A DNA stretch of 64,000 nt from Rubripirellula tenax (GTDB taxonomy: Bacteria > Planctomycetota > Planctomycetia > Pirellulales > Pirellulaceae): contig NZ_SJPW01000002.1 of NCBI RefSeq assembly GCF_007860125.1, forward strand, positions 496,001 through 560,000. The letters are read 5' to 3'. Below the pieces are notes generated by a model. That model was not told the origin of the DNA, did no database searches, and worked only from the letters and a program-made list of their open reading frames with translations. A program made the translations under genes and the position numbers. Positions 1 to 8,450 of this stretch are shown piece after piece (position 1 is the first letter of the stretch; every line of letters starts with the position of its first letter).

Positions 1-1332
1 GTCCAGTTCGGCGTTTTCGTTGGCTTTTTCAGCGTCAAAGATCAACCGGCGTGCTCTGACCGTTCGCTCTTCCTGTTCCGCCAATGCAAGCGTCTTCCAA
101 TACGGGAAGTTGATTTGCGTTCGGTAGCCACGGACTTTGATCAAACGTTCTTCCAGATCGTCCAGTTCGCCGACCAGCTCGATTGCTCGTAAGCGGACCG
201 ACGGATCGGCGGTTCGAGCGAGTTTCGTCAAGTCGGGTATGACACCTTCCTTGATCGACGCGTACATGTCGCGATCGGCGTAGGGCAACTCGTCGACGGG
301 TGTTTCCCAAAGTTTGCGATGTTCGTCTACAAGCGAATCGATTCTCGCCTGCTGTTCGACATCGAAAGCGTCTTTGACGAGCTCGCGGACCTGTTCGATC
401 TTTTCGTCCTTCTGACGTTCTAGCTCTTCTAGCGAACCGAGTTTGATCGTGAACGGGGAAGTCGTTGGAATGCTGCGATTGCCGAATGCATTCCAGTCCT
501 CGCTGGCCATCTGCCAAGCGTTTTGGGCGCGTTCATCCAGAATGCCTTCGCGTTCGATCGCCTCGGCGTGTTGGATTCGCCACTTCGGTCCCGTTTCGTA
601 AAAGTTGAGCGGTGTTTGGCGGCGAATTTTGACGCCCGCATCGACCATTTCGTAACCGTGATTAAGCCACAGTCGTCCGACCAACCAATTGTCTGGCTTG
701 CCCAATGGGCCACGCGCTTCGGGGCTGTCGACGGCGATGTTTTCGCCCAGCAATTCCTCGTGCAGCACATCATCGTCAGCGAAAAGACGTCGGAATTGGA
801 CCTTCTCGTCCGACATCCCCATCTTTGATCCATAGAACCATCCCGTGTACCAAATCAGCCGCGGCGCGTTACGGTTTTGTCGAACGCCTCGCGTCAGAAA
901 CTCGGTACCCTCGCGGACCATTTCGTAACGTTGGCGGTAATCGTCGAATTCGGTCGACACGTTGTATGCCAAGTTGTGGGCCTGGTGTTCCCAAACTTTG
1001 TCGAAGTGAGGTTGCAGCAACGCGATGTTGTTGAGCGTCGCCTTCAAGCGATCCCATTCGTGCATCACGCGATACTCGTGCGCCTTGTTCCACAGCAACG
1101 TGGCTGCGACACCTCGCAAGCCGAGTGACGCCAGCTTCATCGTTTCGCTGGCCGGGCTAATCTCGCCAAGATCGCTTTCAGCGATGTTGTACTTGATCCG
1201 CATTTCGGACAGCTCGCCGCCCAAGTCAGTCTTGCCGCCCGATGGTTGTCCCAGCAAATACAGCGGGATCAACATGGCGACCAGGATGACCAGGTACGTA
1301 AGTTTTCGTCGAAGAATAGTCGTACGGTTCAT
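1..1332 (-). CDS. Membrane-anchored helical-repeat protein, partial (3' end outside window)
   Basis: An open frame reads leftward from an ATG at 1332 and is still open at base 1, so at least 444 residues are encoded and the C-terminus is missing. Residues about 9-27 form one hydrophobic segment, after which the chain is soluble and largely helical. A stretch near residues 65-110 (ASLGVRGVAATLLWNKA followed by a tryptophan- and leucine-rich helix pair) looks like degenerate TPR-type helical repeats. I do not recognise a named family or catalytic motif. The ATG overlaps the TGA of the ABC permease by 4 bp, so it is almost certainly co-translated with that exporter and may be an accessory protein anchored beside it. 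A function beyond that is not supported. Confidence 0.8.
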   Translation of the reverse strand, partial: MNRTTILRRKLTYLVILVAMLIPLYLLGQPSGGKTDLGGELSEMRIKYNIAESDLGEISPASETMKLASLGLRGVAATLLWNKAHEYRVMHEWDRLKATLNNIALLQPHFDKVWEHQAHNLAYNVSTEFDDYRQRYEMVREGTEFLTRGVRQNRNAPRLIWYTGWFYGSKMGMSDEKVQFRRLFADDDVLHEELLGENIAVDSPEARGPLGKPDNWLVGRLWLNHGYEMVDAGVKIRRQTPLNFYETGPKWRIQHAEAIEREGILDERAQNAWQMASEDWNAFGNRSIPTTSPFTIKLGSLEELERQKDEKIEQVRELVKDAFDVEQQARIDSLVDEHRKLWETPVDELPYADRDMYASIKEGVIPDLTKLARTADPSVRLRAIELVGELDDLEERLIKVRGYRTQINFPYWKTLALAEQEERTVRARRLIFDAEKANENAELD

Positions 1333-3224
1333 GCCGCGATCTCACGCGATTTCAGGAAGAAGTAACTGACAATGAAAGCCAACACGCAATATCCGAGCGT
1401 GGCGGCGGCGTGACGCAGAAGTAACGCACCGAAGATGTCGAAACCGCTGGCCGCATACTCGGCGGTGCCAACCATCTTGGGCAAGTTCGGTAGCGCCGTC
1501 GCGATCGCGTCGAGCGTGTAAACGATTCCCGCATCGGTCGTTTTGATCACCGTGGCCGCCAGCGAGTCGACGTCCAATTCGGTCGTCATCGCATCTTGTC
1601 GCAGCAACCGCACCAGCGACTCGACCGGACCACCGCCGCGAGCGACCCCTTCGTCGATGTAGTGACGGGTGTCGTAAACCTGTTCGGCCGAGAAGCCGAG
1701 CAACACGCATACGAAGGTCGCCACCATCGCAACGGGACCGCTCAGGAACGTACTGAACATAACGCCGAATGCGATCACCATTGTCATCTGTAGCCAGATC
1801 GACATGTACGCTTTGACCAAGTTCCACCAGAATGAGCTCTCGGCAGGTCTCAAGTAGACACCGCTTCGCGTCATGCCCAAATACTGGCTGCGGTCCAAAC
1901 AGCGAACGACAATCTTAATGCGACCGTTTTCGTCGACCAGGTCATCGAAGACATTCAGCAAGCGAGTTTCGTTGTTGTCGGTACCTTCGATGTCGAGCGG
2001 CAGCACCCTTTCATCGACTGTGTATTCGTCGACGATAAAGGGAATCGGGTTGGACTCAATTTCTTTGGTCGGGTGCTTCATCGTGATCGAACCACGGATG
2101 CCCGATTCGATATCACCCTTGTATGAACGGTAGGCACGGACGGACAAATCAACCGGTAAACCAAGTTCATAACGTTCGGGCGTGACCTGATAGAACGTGT
2201 ACTCGGCCGCACCCAAGGTTCCGCCTTCGACGTAACCGTGTTCCGCTTTCCGCGTGCCACGTGACAAGCCGATCAAGCGCGACACACCGGAGCTGCCGTA
2301 ACCGCCGGCCAGACGTTCGTTACCAACGTCGATGCCAGCATCTTTCGCTTCGCCGCTGCGATCATAGAACTGAATATCGCCGTACGATGGAATCCGAGCA
2401 CGCAGCGCGCCGTTGGGTGGACCGATCGCGAACGACCCGTCGGACTTTCGCGTCACAACGTGTTGGTGACCGCGAACCGTGTCGGTCAAACCTTCACCGT
2501 CGGCATCGGGTTCAATCGAAAAGGTGTGCTTGTGGTTGCGTACGTAATCGGTCTCACCGATCAGTCGGCCGTTGCTGAGTTCTTCGACATCGATGACCTC
2601 CTGGTGCGTGTGACGCAGTCCTCGCGTGACAAACAGATAACTGGCCAAACCCATTGGGATCAGCACCAACGTGCCGACGCCGACAAAGCCGATCATTCGG
2701 CCCAGCACGATTTCGGTCGGTCGCACCGGTTTGGTAACGATCGAGTAAATCGTTTTGCTCTTGATTTCCGCGGGCAACGAGAACGTACTGATGAACAGCG
2801 CAAGCGCCAGCACAAGATAGTTCGTCGCCGTCAAGACGAAGCTGATGTAAAGCCGGGCCGGGTCGTCGCTGTCGGGGTTCAAGTACCAACCCGCCAACAA
2901 CAACACAACCAAAAACAATCCGACCACGAACAAAACGCGGCGGCGAATCGCTTCTTTGAAAGCCAAACGGGCCAATGCATAGATTCGGCGAGCCGAAGTG
3001 CCGGGCAAATCAAAACGCACCAAGTCGCGAATCACACGGGCGACCGCATAGAAACCTTCGACGGGTCCGTATCGGGCCGCCGAAACGACGTAACCGATCA
3101 AAAGTCCTAGCACGACGGCCAGCACCAACAGCACGATGCCTTGCAACGCCGCACTTTCTAGAAACGCATTGGGTCGTAGCAACCATTCGTAGAACGACCA
3201 GAAATCTTCCGGTTCAAGGGTCAT
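1329..3224 (-). CDS. ABC-2 type transporter permease with large extracytoplasmic insert
   Basis: The 631-residue membrane protein has an N-terminal span (about 28-50) and a group of spans near 95-195. A roughly 250-residue hydrophilic, beta-rich stretch (about 200-460) contains no spans and probably lies outside the membrane. More spans follow at about 470-515 and near the C-terminus. This is the layout of ABC-2/gliding-motility-type permeases whose central loop is expanded. It overlaps its ATPase upstream and the next gene downstream by 4 bp each (ATGA), which supports one three-gene export unit. The substrate cannot be read from the sequence. The big insert is unusual and could contact substrate or the downstream anchored protein (inference). 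Confidence 0.85.
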   Translation of the reverse strand: MTLEPEDFWSFYEWLLRPNAFLESAALQGIVLLVLAVVLGLLIGYVVSAARYGPVEGFYAVARVIRDLVRFDLPGTSARRIYALARLAFKEAIRRRVLFVVGLFLVVLLLAGWYLNPDSDDPARLYISFVLTATNYLVLALALFISTFSLPAEIKSKTIYSIVTKPVRPTEIVLGRMIGFVGVGTLVLIPMGLASYLFVTRGLRHTHQEVIDVEELSNGRLIGETDYVRNHKHTFSIEPDADGEGLTDTVRGHQHVVTRKSDGSFAIGPPNGALRARIPSYGDIQFYDRSGEAKDAGIDVGNERLAGGYGSSGVSRLIGLSRGTRKAEHGYVEGGTLGAAEYTFYQVTPERYELGLPVDLSVRAYRSYKGDIESGIRGSITMKHPTKEIESNPIPFIVDEYTVDERVLPLDIEGTDNNETRLLNVFDDLVDENGRIKIVVRCLDRSQYLGMTRSGVYLRPAESSFWWNLVKAYMSIWLQMTMVIAFGVMFSTFLSGPVAMVATFVCVLLGFSAEQVYDTRHYIDEGVARGGGPVESLVRLLRQDAMTTELDVDSLAATVIKTTDAGIVYTLDAIATALPNLPKMVGTAEYAASGFDIFGALLLRHAAATLGYCVLAFIVSYFFLKSREIAA

Positions 3225-4219
3225 TGACCGCCCTCGCTCTTCTGGACGCTCTCGCCAGTTTGATCCGATGACGACGTTACGCGTCGGGCACCGGGGCGGG
3301 CTTCGCTTTCGCGAACGATGTTCAAGAACAGGTCTTCCATCGTCGCGGTCGGGTTGTCGATCGACTTGACGTGGCCGCCCTTGCGAGCGATCAGTTCGGC
3401 GATCTCGGCCTTCGTCGCGTCATCCAATCCGGTGGCGTGGATTTCGGTAACGTCCTGGACCTTCAACAGTTCCGATACGCGGCCGAGTTCCTTCAGTTCG
3501 CCTTGGTGCAGAATCGCGACGCGGTCGCAAACGTCTTGCACGTCCGCTAATTGGTGGCTGCAAAGCAGAACCGTTTTGCCTTGGTCGCGAAGGGCCAGGA
3601 TCAAGTCCTTCATTTCGCGGGTACCGATCGGGTCCAGACCCGTCGTCGGTTCGTCCAGCAGGATCAAGTCGGGGTCGTTGATCAACGCCTGGGCCAAACC
3701 GACTCGGCGGGTCATCCCTTTACTGTATTCGCGAAGCTGACGGTGCTTGGCGCCCTTCAGGCCGACCAATTCGATCAGCTCGGCGACCCGGCGACGGCGA
3801 TCAGCGCTGGACATGTCGAACAAACGACCGTAAAAGTCGAGCGTTTCCTCGGCCGTCAAGAACTTGTACAGATACGATTCCTCGGGCAGGTACCCGATTC
3901 GCTCGTTCTTGCTGGTTTCGGTGGCGTCTTTATCGAACACCAACACACGGCCGCTGGTGGGGAACAAAAGCCCCAGAATCAGCTTGATTGTGGTCGATTT
4001 GCCCGAGCCGTTGGGTCCGAGCAGGCCGAAAATTTCGCCCTTTTTGACTTCGATGTCCAGCGACTTGAGCGCGTGAACCTTCTTTCGACCCCAAAAGTCG
4101 CGATAAATTTTACTGAGGTTGCGAGTCTCGATGACGACGCCCGAGTCGGTCGGGTTGGTTTGGGTCTGCGATGAGGCACTGTTTTGGGCCTCAGCGACCG
4201 CAGTTGCTTCGTTATCCAC
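3221..4219 (-). CDS. ABC transporter ATP-binding protein (ABC-2 exporter class)
   Basis: This is the energy-supplying subunit of the exporter encoded with the downstream permease. Numbered from the GTG at 4219, it shows Walker [10 protein letters not shown] (about 68-76), the ABC signature region [10 protein letters not shown], Walker B followed by DEPTTGLDP, and the switch region [10 protein letters not shown]. The C-terminal 60 residues resemble the extension seen in drug- and polysaccharide-export ATPases. The frame stays open upstream to an ATG at 4402. That extension is low in family-like sequence, so I prefer the GTG at 4219 (332 residues), although the longer form is possible. The TGA overlaps the permease start by 4 bp. 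Confidence 0.9.
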   Translation of the reverse strand: MDNEATAVAEAQNSASSQTQTNPTDSGVVIETRNLSKIYRDFWGRKKVHALKSLDIEVKKGEIFGLLGPNGSGKSTTIKLILGLLFPTSGRVLVFDKDATETSKNERIGYLPEESYLYKFLTAEETLDFYGRLFDMSSADRRRRVAELIELVGLKGAKHRQLREYSKGMTRRVGLAQALINDPDLILLDEPTTGLDPIGTREMKDLILALRDQGKTVLLCSHQLADVQDVCDRVAILHQGELKELGRVSELLKVQDVTEIHATGLDDATKAEIAELIARKGGHVKSIDNPTATMEDLFLNIVRESEARPGARRVTSSSDQTGESVQKSEGGQ

Positions 4220-4477
4220 GGGCAAGCTTCTGGAAAAGTGACGTGTATCGATCAAAGAAATATGAACAGGTTTGTACGCTACGGGGCGTGGCTGGCAACG
4301 GTTCACCCGCGTACCGAAAGAATGTTTCGGAGTATCTTCATAGAAACGATGGGCGTTTCCCGATGATTCGCCCGTTTTCCCCGACTCCAGGGGACTTGCC
4401 AAGCCTCGCCCGATCGGTCAATCAATCACTTCGAGCGGGGTCTTCTTTTTCGCACCCATTTTGCGCGGCGACACGAC

Positions 4478-5875
4478 GTGACCAACGACGATGGGGCTTA
4501 TCGGCAAGCCCTCGATTTTTTGTACGACCGAATCAATTACGAACGGATGACCAGCGGAACGTCGCGGTATCCGTTTCGTTTGACGCGAATGCGAGAACTG
4601 CTGCAGCGGCTCGATCTGGGGCATTGGTTGCACGGTGACGAGTCGGGGCCGCACGTGCCGCTGGTTCACATCGCCGGCACCAAGGGCAAAGGATCGACGG
4701 CGTCGATGGTCGCCGCTTCGTTGACCGCCGCGGGCATCAAAACAGGACTGTACACGTCGCCGCACCTGTACGACTTGGAAGAACGATTTCGGGTCGATGG
4801 CGAACTTTGCCGGCCGGCTGACTTGGTTCGGTTGGTCGATACGGTTCGGCCGTTGGACGAAGAATTGATCGCCGAAGATAAAGGCGCGGCATCGTTTTTC
4901 GAGCTGACGACGGCGCTGGCGCTGTTGCATTTCCATCGCAGCGGTTGCGGCGCCGTGGTGCTGGAAACGGGTCTGGGCGGACGACTGGACAGCACCAACG
5001 TGTGCCGGCCCGATGTGACGGCTATCACCACGATCGGACTGGATCACCAACACGTCCTGGGCGACACGCTAGCCAAAATCGCAGCGGAAAAAGCGGGCAT
5101 CATCAAACCGGGCGTGCCCGTCATCAGCGGCGTGGTCGCCGACGAACCGGCCGACGTCATCGAGCAGGTGGCGTCCAACCAGAACGCGCGACTGCTAAAG
5201 ATCGACCGCGACTTCTCGATCGATTGGAAGCTGAAGCCCGATTGGGGGTCCAACGTCGAATTTCATGGAAAAACGTCGCCGCTTTCGGCTTCCCTTGCAA
5301 CGACGCTGGCGATGGAAGGCCAGCATCAATCACGCAACGCCGCCACCGCGATCGCGATCACTCAAGTGCTTCGCGACCGGCTATCGCTTTCGATCGACGA
5401 CGACACGATCGCCGGGGCGTTGGCGAACCTTTGCTGCGAGGGGCGGATTCAACGGTACCGATTGAATTCGGGAGTGACCGGTATCGTGGACGCGGCGCAC
5501 AACGAAGATTCGATCGGGGCGCTCTGTGACTCGGTTCGCAACCGGGCGACGGGTCCGGTCGCGATCGTGTTCGGGACCAGCCACGACAAGTCGGCCGACC
5601 GGATGTTGGAATTGATCGCCCAATTGGCAATGCAAGTCGATTTGCGAACGATCCAATTGACGCGATTCCAAGGCAATCCGCGGTGGAGGCCACCGGCGGA
5701 ACTGATGGCGATGGTCCCCGATTCGATCGTGGCGAAAGCGGCGGTCAACGAAAACGCAATCGCGGCATGCGAAGCGGCACTGCGAACGGTTTCACCCGAT
5801 GGAACGCTGGTCGTGTGCGGTTCTTTTTTCCTAGCGGCCGAAGCGGCGCCGTGGATGCGTTCGAACGAGTCATGA
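4478..5875 (+). CDS. folC: Bifunctional folylpolyglutamate synthase / dihydrofolate synthase
   Basis: The enzyme adds L-glutamate to dihydropteroate and extends folate polyglutamate tails, using ATP, in the cytoplasm. The 465-residue length is normal for FolC. The Mur-ligase-type P-loop GTKGKGST is at residues 67-74. It is followed by the substrate-loop region with the YTSPHL motif, the catalytic-domain stretch ETGLGGRLDSTN, and DHQHVLG, all characteristic of FolC. The second (C-terminal) domain begins with the GIVDAAHNEDS motif. The start is a GTG at 4478; no good Shine-Dalgarno sequence is visible. It is divergent from the ABC operon and convergent with the metallo-hydrolase gene, with strong hairpins in between. 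Confidence 0.95.
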   Translation: MTNDDGAYRQALDFLYDRINYERMTSGTSRYPFRLTRMRELLQRLDLGHWLHGDESGPHVPLVHIAGTKGKGSTASMVAASLTAAGIKTGLYTSPHLYDLEERFRVDGELCRPADLVRLVDTVRPLDEELIAEDKGAASFFELTTALALLHFHRSGCGAVVLETGLGGRLDSTNVCRPDVTAITTIGLDHQHVLGDTLAKIAAEKAGIIKPGVPVISGVVADEPADVIEQVASNQNARLLKIDRDFSIDWKLKPDWGSNVEFHGKTSPLSASLATTLAMEGQHQSRNAATAIAITQVLRDRLSLSIDDDTIAGALANLCCEGRIQRYRLNSGVTGIVDAAHNEDSIGALCDSVRNRATGPVAIVFGTSHDKSADRMLELIAQLAMQVDLRTIQLTRFQGNPRWRPPAELMAMVPDSIVAKAAVNENAIAACEAALRTVSPDGTLVVCGSFFLAAEAAPWMRSNES

Positions 5876-5991
5876 TCGAAGGCTTTCGCGAGCGAGCTGG
5901 CTACAAGCGTTGCGATGACGAAATTTGAAACCGATGCGGCAATCGGATAGCTTCGAAGCTGCGCCACCGTTTCACTCTCCCTAGGGACGGA

Positions 5992-6022
5992 ATTTACCCT
6001 CCCTCCCTCGGGAGGGTGAAAT
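5992..6022. terminator. Long GC-rich hairpin between convergent genes
   Basis: CCCTCCC (5997-6003) pairs with GGGAGGG (6010-6016) around a 6-base loop. The stem continues outward as ATTTA/TGAAAT with a single bulge, giving about 12 base pairs and T-rich flanks on both strands. It lies 116 bases after folC and before the convergent hydrolase gene ends, so it could stop transcription in both directions. It may equally be one piece of a REP-like repeat block. Confidence 0.6.
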
Positions 6023-6083
6023 TTGATGTTCGGGGTTGCGTCGATACCAGAGAGGGTCTCAGGTTTCGGATCACCCAACGCGG

Positions 6084-6110
6084 CCCTGCGACGCCGTCGC
6101 AGGGTTTCTT
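6084..6110 (+). terminator. Perfect 9-bp hairpin followed by T-rich tract
   Basis: CCCTGCGAC (6084-6092) and GTCGCAGGG (6096-6104) are perfectly complementary around a 3-base loop and are followed by TTTCTTT. This is the shape of an intrinsic terminator reading rightward, but it lies about 210 bases after folC and beside two further hairpins, so it may belong to a repetitive palindromic block. Confidence 0.5.
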
Positions 6111-6136
6111 TGGGGTTTCGTGAACTGCTTTGCAGC

Positions 6137-6958
6137 TCACGTCCCGCGAGCGGCGTCGCGGGTCCACGTCGGGTTGTCCGTCTGGTGGTCGCCGATCAGC
6201 ATCTTTGTTGACGCTGCCTTTCGGTCGGCACAGCGCAGGGGGAACTCGGCACCCAGGATTTCGTGGTGCGTTCGCATCGCGACTTCGGGATCGTTGTTCG
6301 TTTCGGACAGGTGTCCCAGGCACGCCCATCGCAACCGATCGCGGACGGCTTTCTTCAACAGCATCGCGCAGTCGAGGTTGGACAAGTGTCCCTTGGGGCC
6401 TCGAATGCGATGCTTCAAAAATTCAGGATACGGACCGCGGTCCAGCATGTCGGGGTCGTAATTGCTTTCGATCAACACTGCGTCGAGCGTCGACATCAGT
6501 TCGCCCAGTCCTTCAAACACGTGACCCAGATCGGTCAGCAATCCGAACCGATGCTGTGAGTCTTCGACGACGAATACGACTCCATCGGCCGCGTCGTGAG
6601 GCGTCGAATGGGTTTCAACTTTGACCGGACCAAACGAGAGCGTGTCGCCGGCCACGAAGTGACGCAGGTCGCTGACCGGACCAATCTTGATTCGCCGGCG
6701 AACTTCTTGGAAAGTCTTCGCCGTGACGTAGACCGGCAGCCCGAATTTGCGATGGAACGTGCCGATGCCGGTGGAGTGATCACGGTGGTCGTGCGAGATG
6801 ACCAGGGCGTCGATGTCACAGATGTCGCGACCGTGCTGGGCCAACCGAAGTTCGGCTTGGCGAGCACTGATGCCCGCGTCAAATAGCAATCGAACTCCGT
6901 CGGCTTCGACGAAAACACAATTGCCGCTGCTTCCCGATTGCAAGGTGATCACTTCCAT
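6137..6958 (-). CDS. Metallo-beta-lactamase-fold hydrolase (WalJ/YycJ-like)
   Basis: This cytoplasmic metal-dependent hydrolase of the MBL superfamily has 273 residues. It opens with the SGSSGNCVFVEA sequence that is typical of the YycJ/WalJ group. The metal-binding HDHRDH motif is at 56-61, followed by later histidines (for example in THSTPHDAADG) and an acidic ligand in LLTDLGHV. Homologues act as nucleases or exonucleases linked to mismatch repair and cell-wall control, but the substrate here cannot be told. The last codons and the TGA lie inside palindromes (stems at 6121-6139 and 6143-6162), so the C-terminal tail (TRDAARGT) may have been acquired from a palindromic repeat. Confidence 0.88.
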   Translation of the reverse strand: MEVITLQSGSSGNCVFVEADGVRLLFDAGISARQAELRLAQHGRDICDIDALVISHDHRDHSTGIGTFHRKFGLPVYVTAKTFQEVRRRIKIGPVSDLRHFVAGDTLSFGPVKVETHSTPHDAADGVVFVVEDSQHRFGLLTDLGHVFEGLGELMSTLDAVLIESNYDPDMLDRGPYPEFLKHRIRGPKGHLSNLDCAMLLKKAVRDRLRWACLGHLSETNNDPEVAMRTHHEILGAEFPLRCADRKAASTKMLIGDHQTDNPTWTRDAARGT

Positions 6959-6999
6959 GGGGTGAAGTGTATCGATGCACGAGACGTTCGGCGAGAGTC

Positions 7000-7482
7000 T
7001 TAGCCGACTCGCACCGTGGCGATCGTCATTTCGACGTTGCCGATCGGCAATCCCATCGCCTTGGCGATTTCTTCGGCGGTGTGACCGCTCATGACCATCG
7101 CTTCGATTTCGTGGCGACGATCGCCGGCGGGGTCGGCTGCCGGTTCGATCTCGGGTCGACCCTGCAATTCACTGAGGTGCCGAATTTTAGCGTCAACTTG
7201 GCGCAGCAGCGTTTGCACGATCACGATCCGCGTGTCGAGTTCGGCCTTCAGTTCGCGCTGGGTGTCGAACAGGGCGACCTGCCACCGCTGGGTCTCCGGC
7301 GGCGCATCGGCCAGCGGCAACGCCGACGGTTTTGACGTTCGGATTCGGTGCAGTTCTTTGTTGGCAGCCCTGGTATCTTGGTTGACCCGCTTGCGATTTC
7401 GCAGCGTCCGCCGGGCAAGCACCCACCCCAGCATCACAAAACCGGCAACCGCCAGGAATTGTGACCGTTGGACTTCGGCCAT
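7000..7482 (-). CDS. Single-span coiled-coil protein with C-terminal HTH-like module (DUF2802-like)
   Basis: The ATG at 7482 gives 160 residues; another ATG at 7506 adds eight. One N-terminal transmembrane helix (about 4-20, FLAVAGFVMLGW) is followed by a basic stretch, then a charged amphipathic helix that probably forms a coiled coil. The C-terminal segment EEIAKAMGLPIGNVEMTIA resembles the small helix-turn-helix of DUF2802 and flagellar-locus proteins. It lies 41 bases upstream of the MBL hydrolase on the same strand and could share a transcript with it. The function is unknown. The gene order suggests a membrane-tethered regulatory or structural role, but that is inference. Confidence 0.65.
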   Translation of the reverse strand: MAEVQRSQFLAVAGFVMLGWVLARRTLRNRKRVNQDTRAANKELHRIRTSKPSALPLADAPPETQRWQVALFDTQRELKAELDTRIVIVQTLLRQVDAKIRHLSELQGRPEIEPAADPAGDRRHEIEAMVMSGHTAEEIAKAMGLPIGNVEMTIATVRVG

Positions 7483-7638
7483 CGCGATGCAGAGTTGCCA
7501 TACCATGGATGATTCGATCGGCGCTCGGCGGTAGCCAAAAACAGTCGGCTTGAAGAAACTCGCATTGCAGCGACATGATCAGTAACTCTTGTTTTGCCGA
7601 TTGAACCGTTTGGCGATTCCGAAAACCCGTTTGCCGAT

Positions 7639-8382
7639 ATGACTTCCGACCCACCCAACACCGAAACTGTGCGAGTTTGGCACGCGACCAGCTCGTCGGG
7701 TCCGGCCGGCCCGATCGAGCGTCACTGCGAGAGTTGGCTTGACGAATCCGAACGCCAACGCGCGGACAGGTTTCGCCAACCGACCAGCCGCAATCAACAC
7801 GTGATCGGCCGTGGGATGGCGCGGCAATTATTGGGTGCCAACGGAATCCCGCCGGACGCGATTCGGTTCGACATCGAAACGTACGGTAAACCGTTTGTGA
7901 TCGAACCCGACACGGCGCGGCGTCCGTTCAACGTGGCTCACACCGACGGGTTGGTGATGTGCGGCATCGCTGACCGTCCCGATTCGTTGGTCGGCGTGGA
8001 CATCGAACGGCTGGATCGACGGACCGATCCGGGACTGGCCGACCGTTATTTTTCGAAACCCGAAATCGAATTCTTGAAAACGTGTGGAACCGGCGACGCC
8101 CGCCGCGCGGCGTTCCTGCGAATTTGGACTTTGAAAGAATCGTTCATCAAAGCGATCGGCACGGGTTTGCAAACGCCGCTCGCCGATTTCGCGTTTGAGG
8201 AAATCGAATCGGATAGCCCCAAAATTCGGATGCTCGACCCGAAACTGGAAAGCGATCGGCAATGGCAGTTTTACTGCGTCGCACCTCGGCCCGGTTTCAT
8301 CGGCGCGGTTGCGGTCGCACCCGGTCAAGCGGCAACGCTCGCGTTGGAACTGCACAGCTTTGACGAGCTGGTGTCGACTTAG
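7639..8382 (+). CDS. 4'-phosphopantetheinyl transferase (Sfp type)
   Basis: The enzyme moves the phosphopantetheine arm of CoA onto a serine of an acyl or peptidyl carrier protein. Numbered from the ATG at 7639 (247 residues), it shows the Mg-binding GVDIE (119-123) and WTLKESFIKA (163-172), plus the upstream GKPF and FNVAHT boxes. All of these are classic for the Sfp/Gsp group. A TTG at 7594 would add 15 residues and is less likely. No carrier protein, polyketide or non-ribosomal peptide genes occur nearby, so its target must lie elsewhere, either fatty-acid ACP or a distant secondary-metabolite cluster. Confidence 0.92.
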   Translation: MTSDPPNTETVRVWHATSSSGPAGPIERHCESWLDESERQRADRFRQPTSRNQHVIGRGMARQLLGANGIPPDAIRFDIETYGKPFVIEPDTARRPFNVAHTDGLVMCGIADRPDSLVGVDIERLDRRTDPGLADRYFSKPEIEFLKTCGTGDARRAAFLRIWTLKESFIKAIGTGLQTPLADFAFEEIESDSPKIRMLDPKLESDRQWQFYCVAPRPGFIGAVAVAPGQAATLALELHSFDELVST

Positions 8383-8450
8383 AATCTGTACGGAAGCAAC
8401 TCGTTAGGAACCATCCTGAGCCGACTTCCAAGTTGCCGTAGGGAAAGTCG

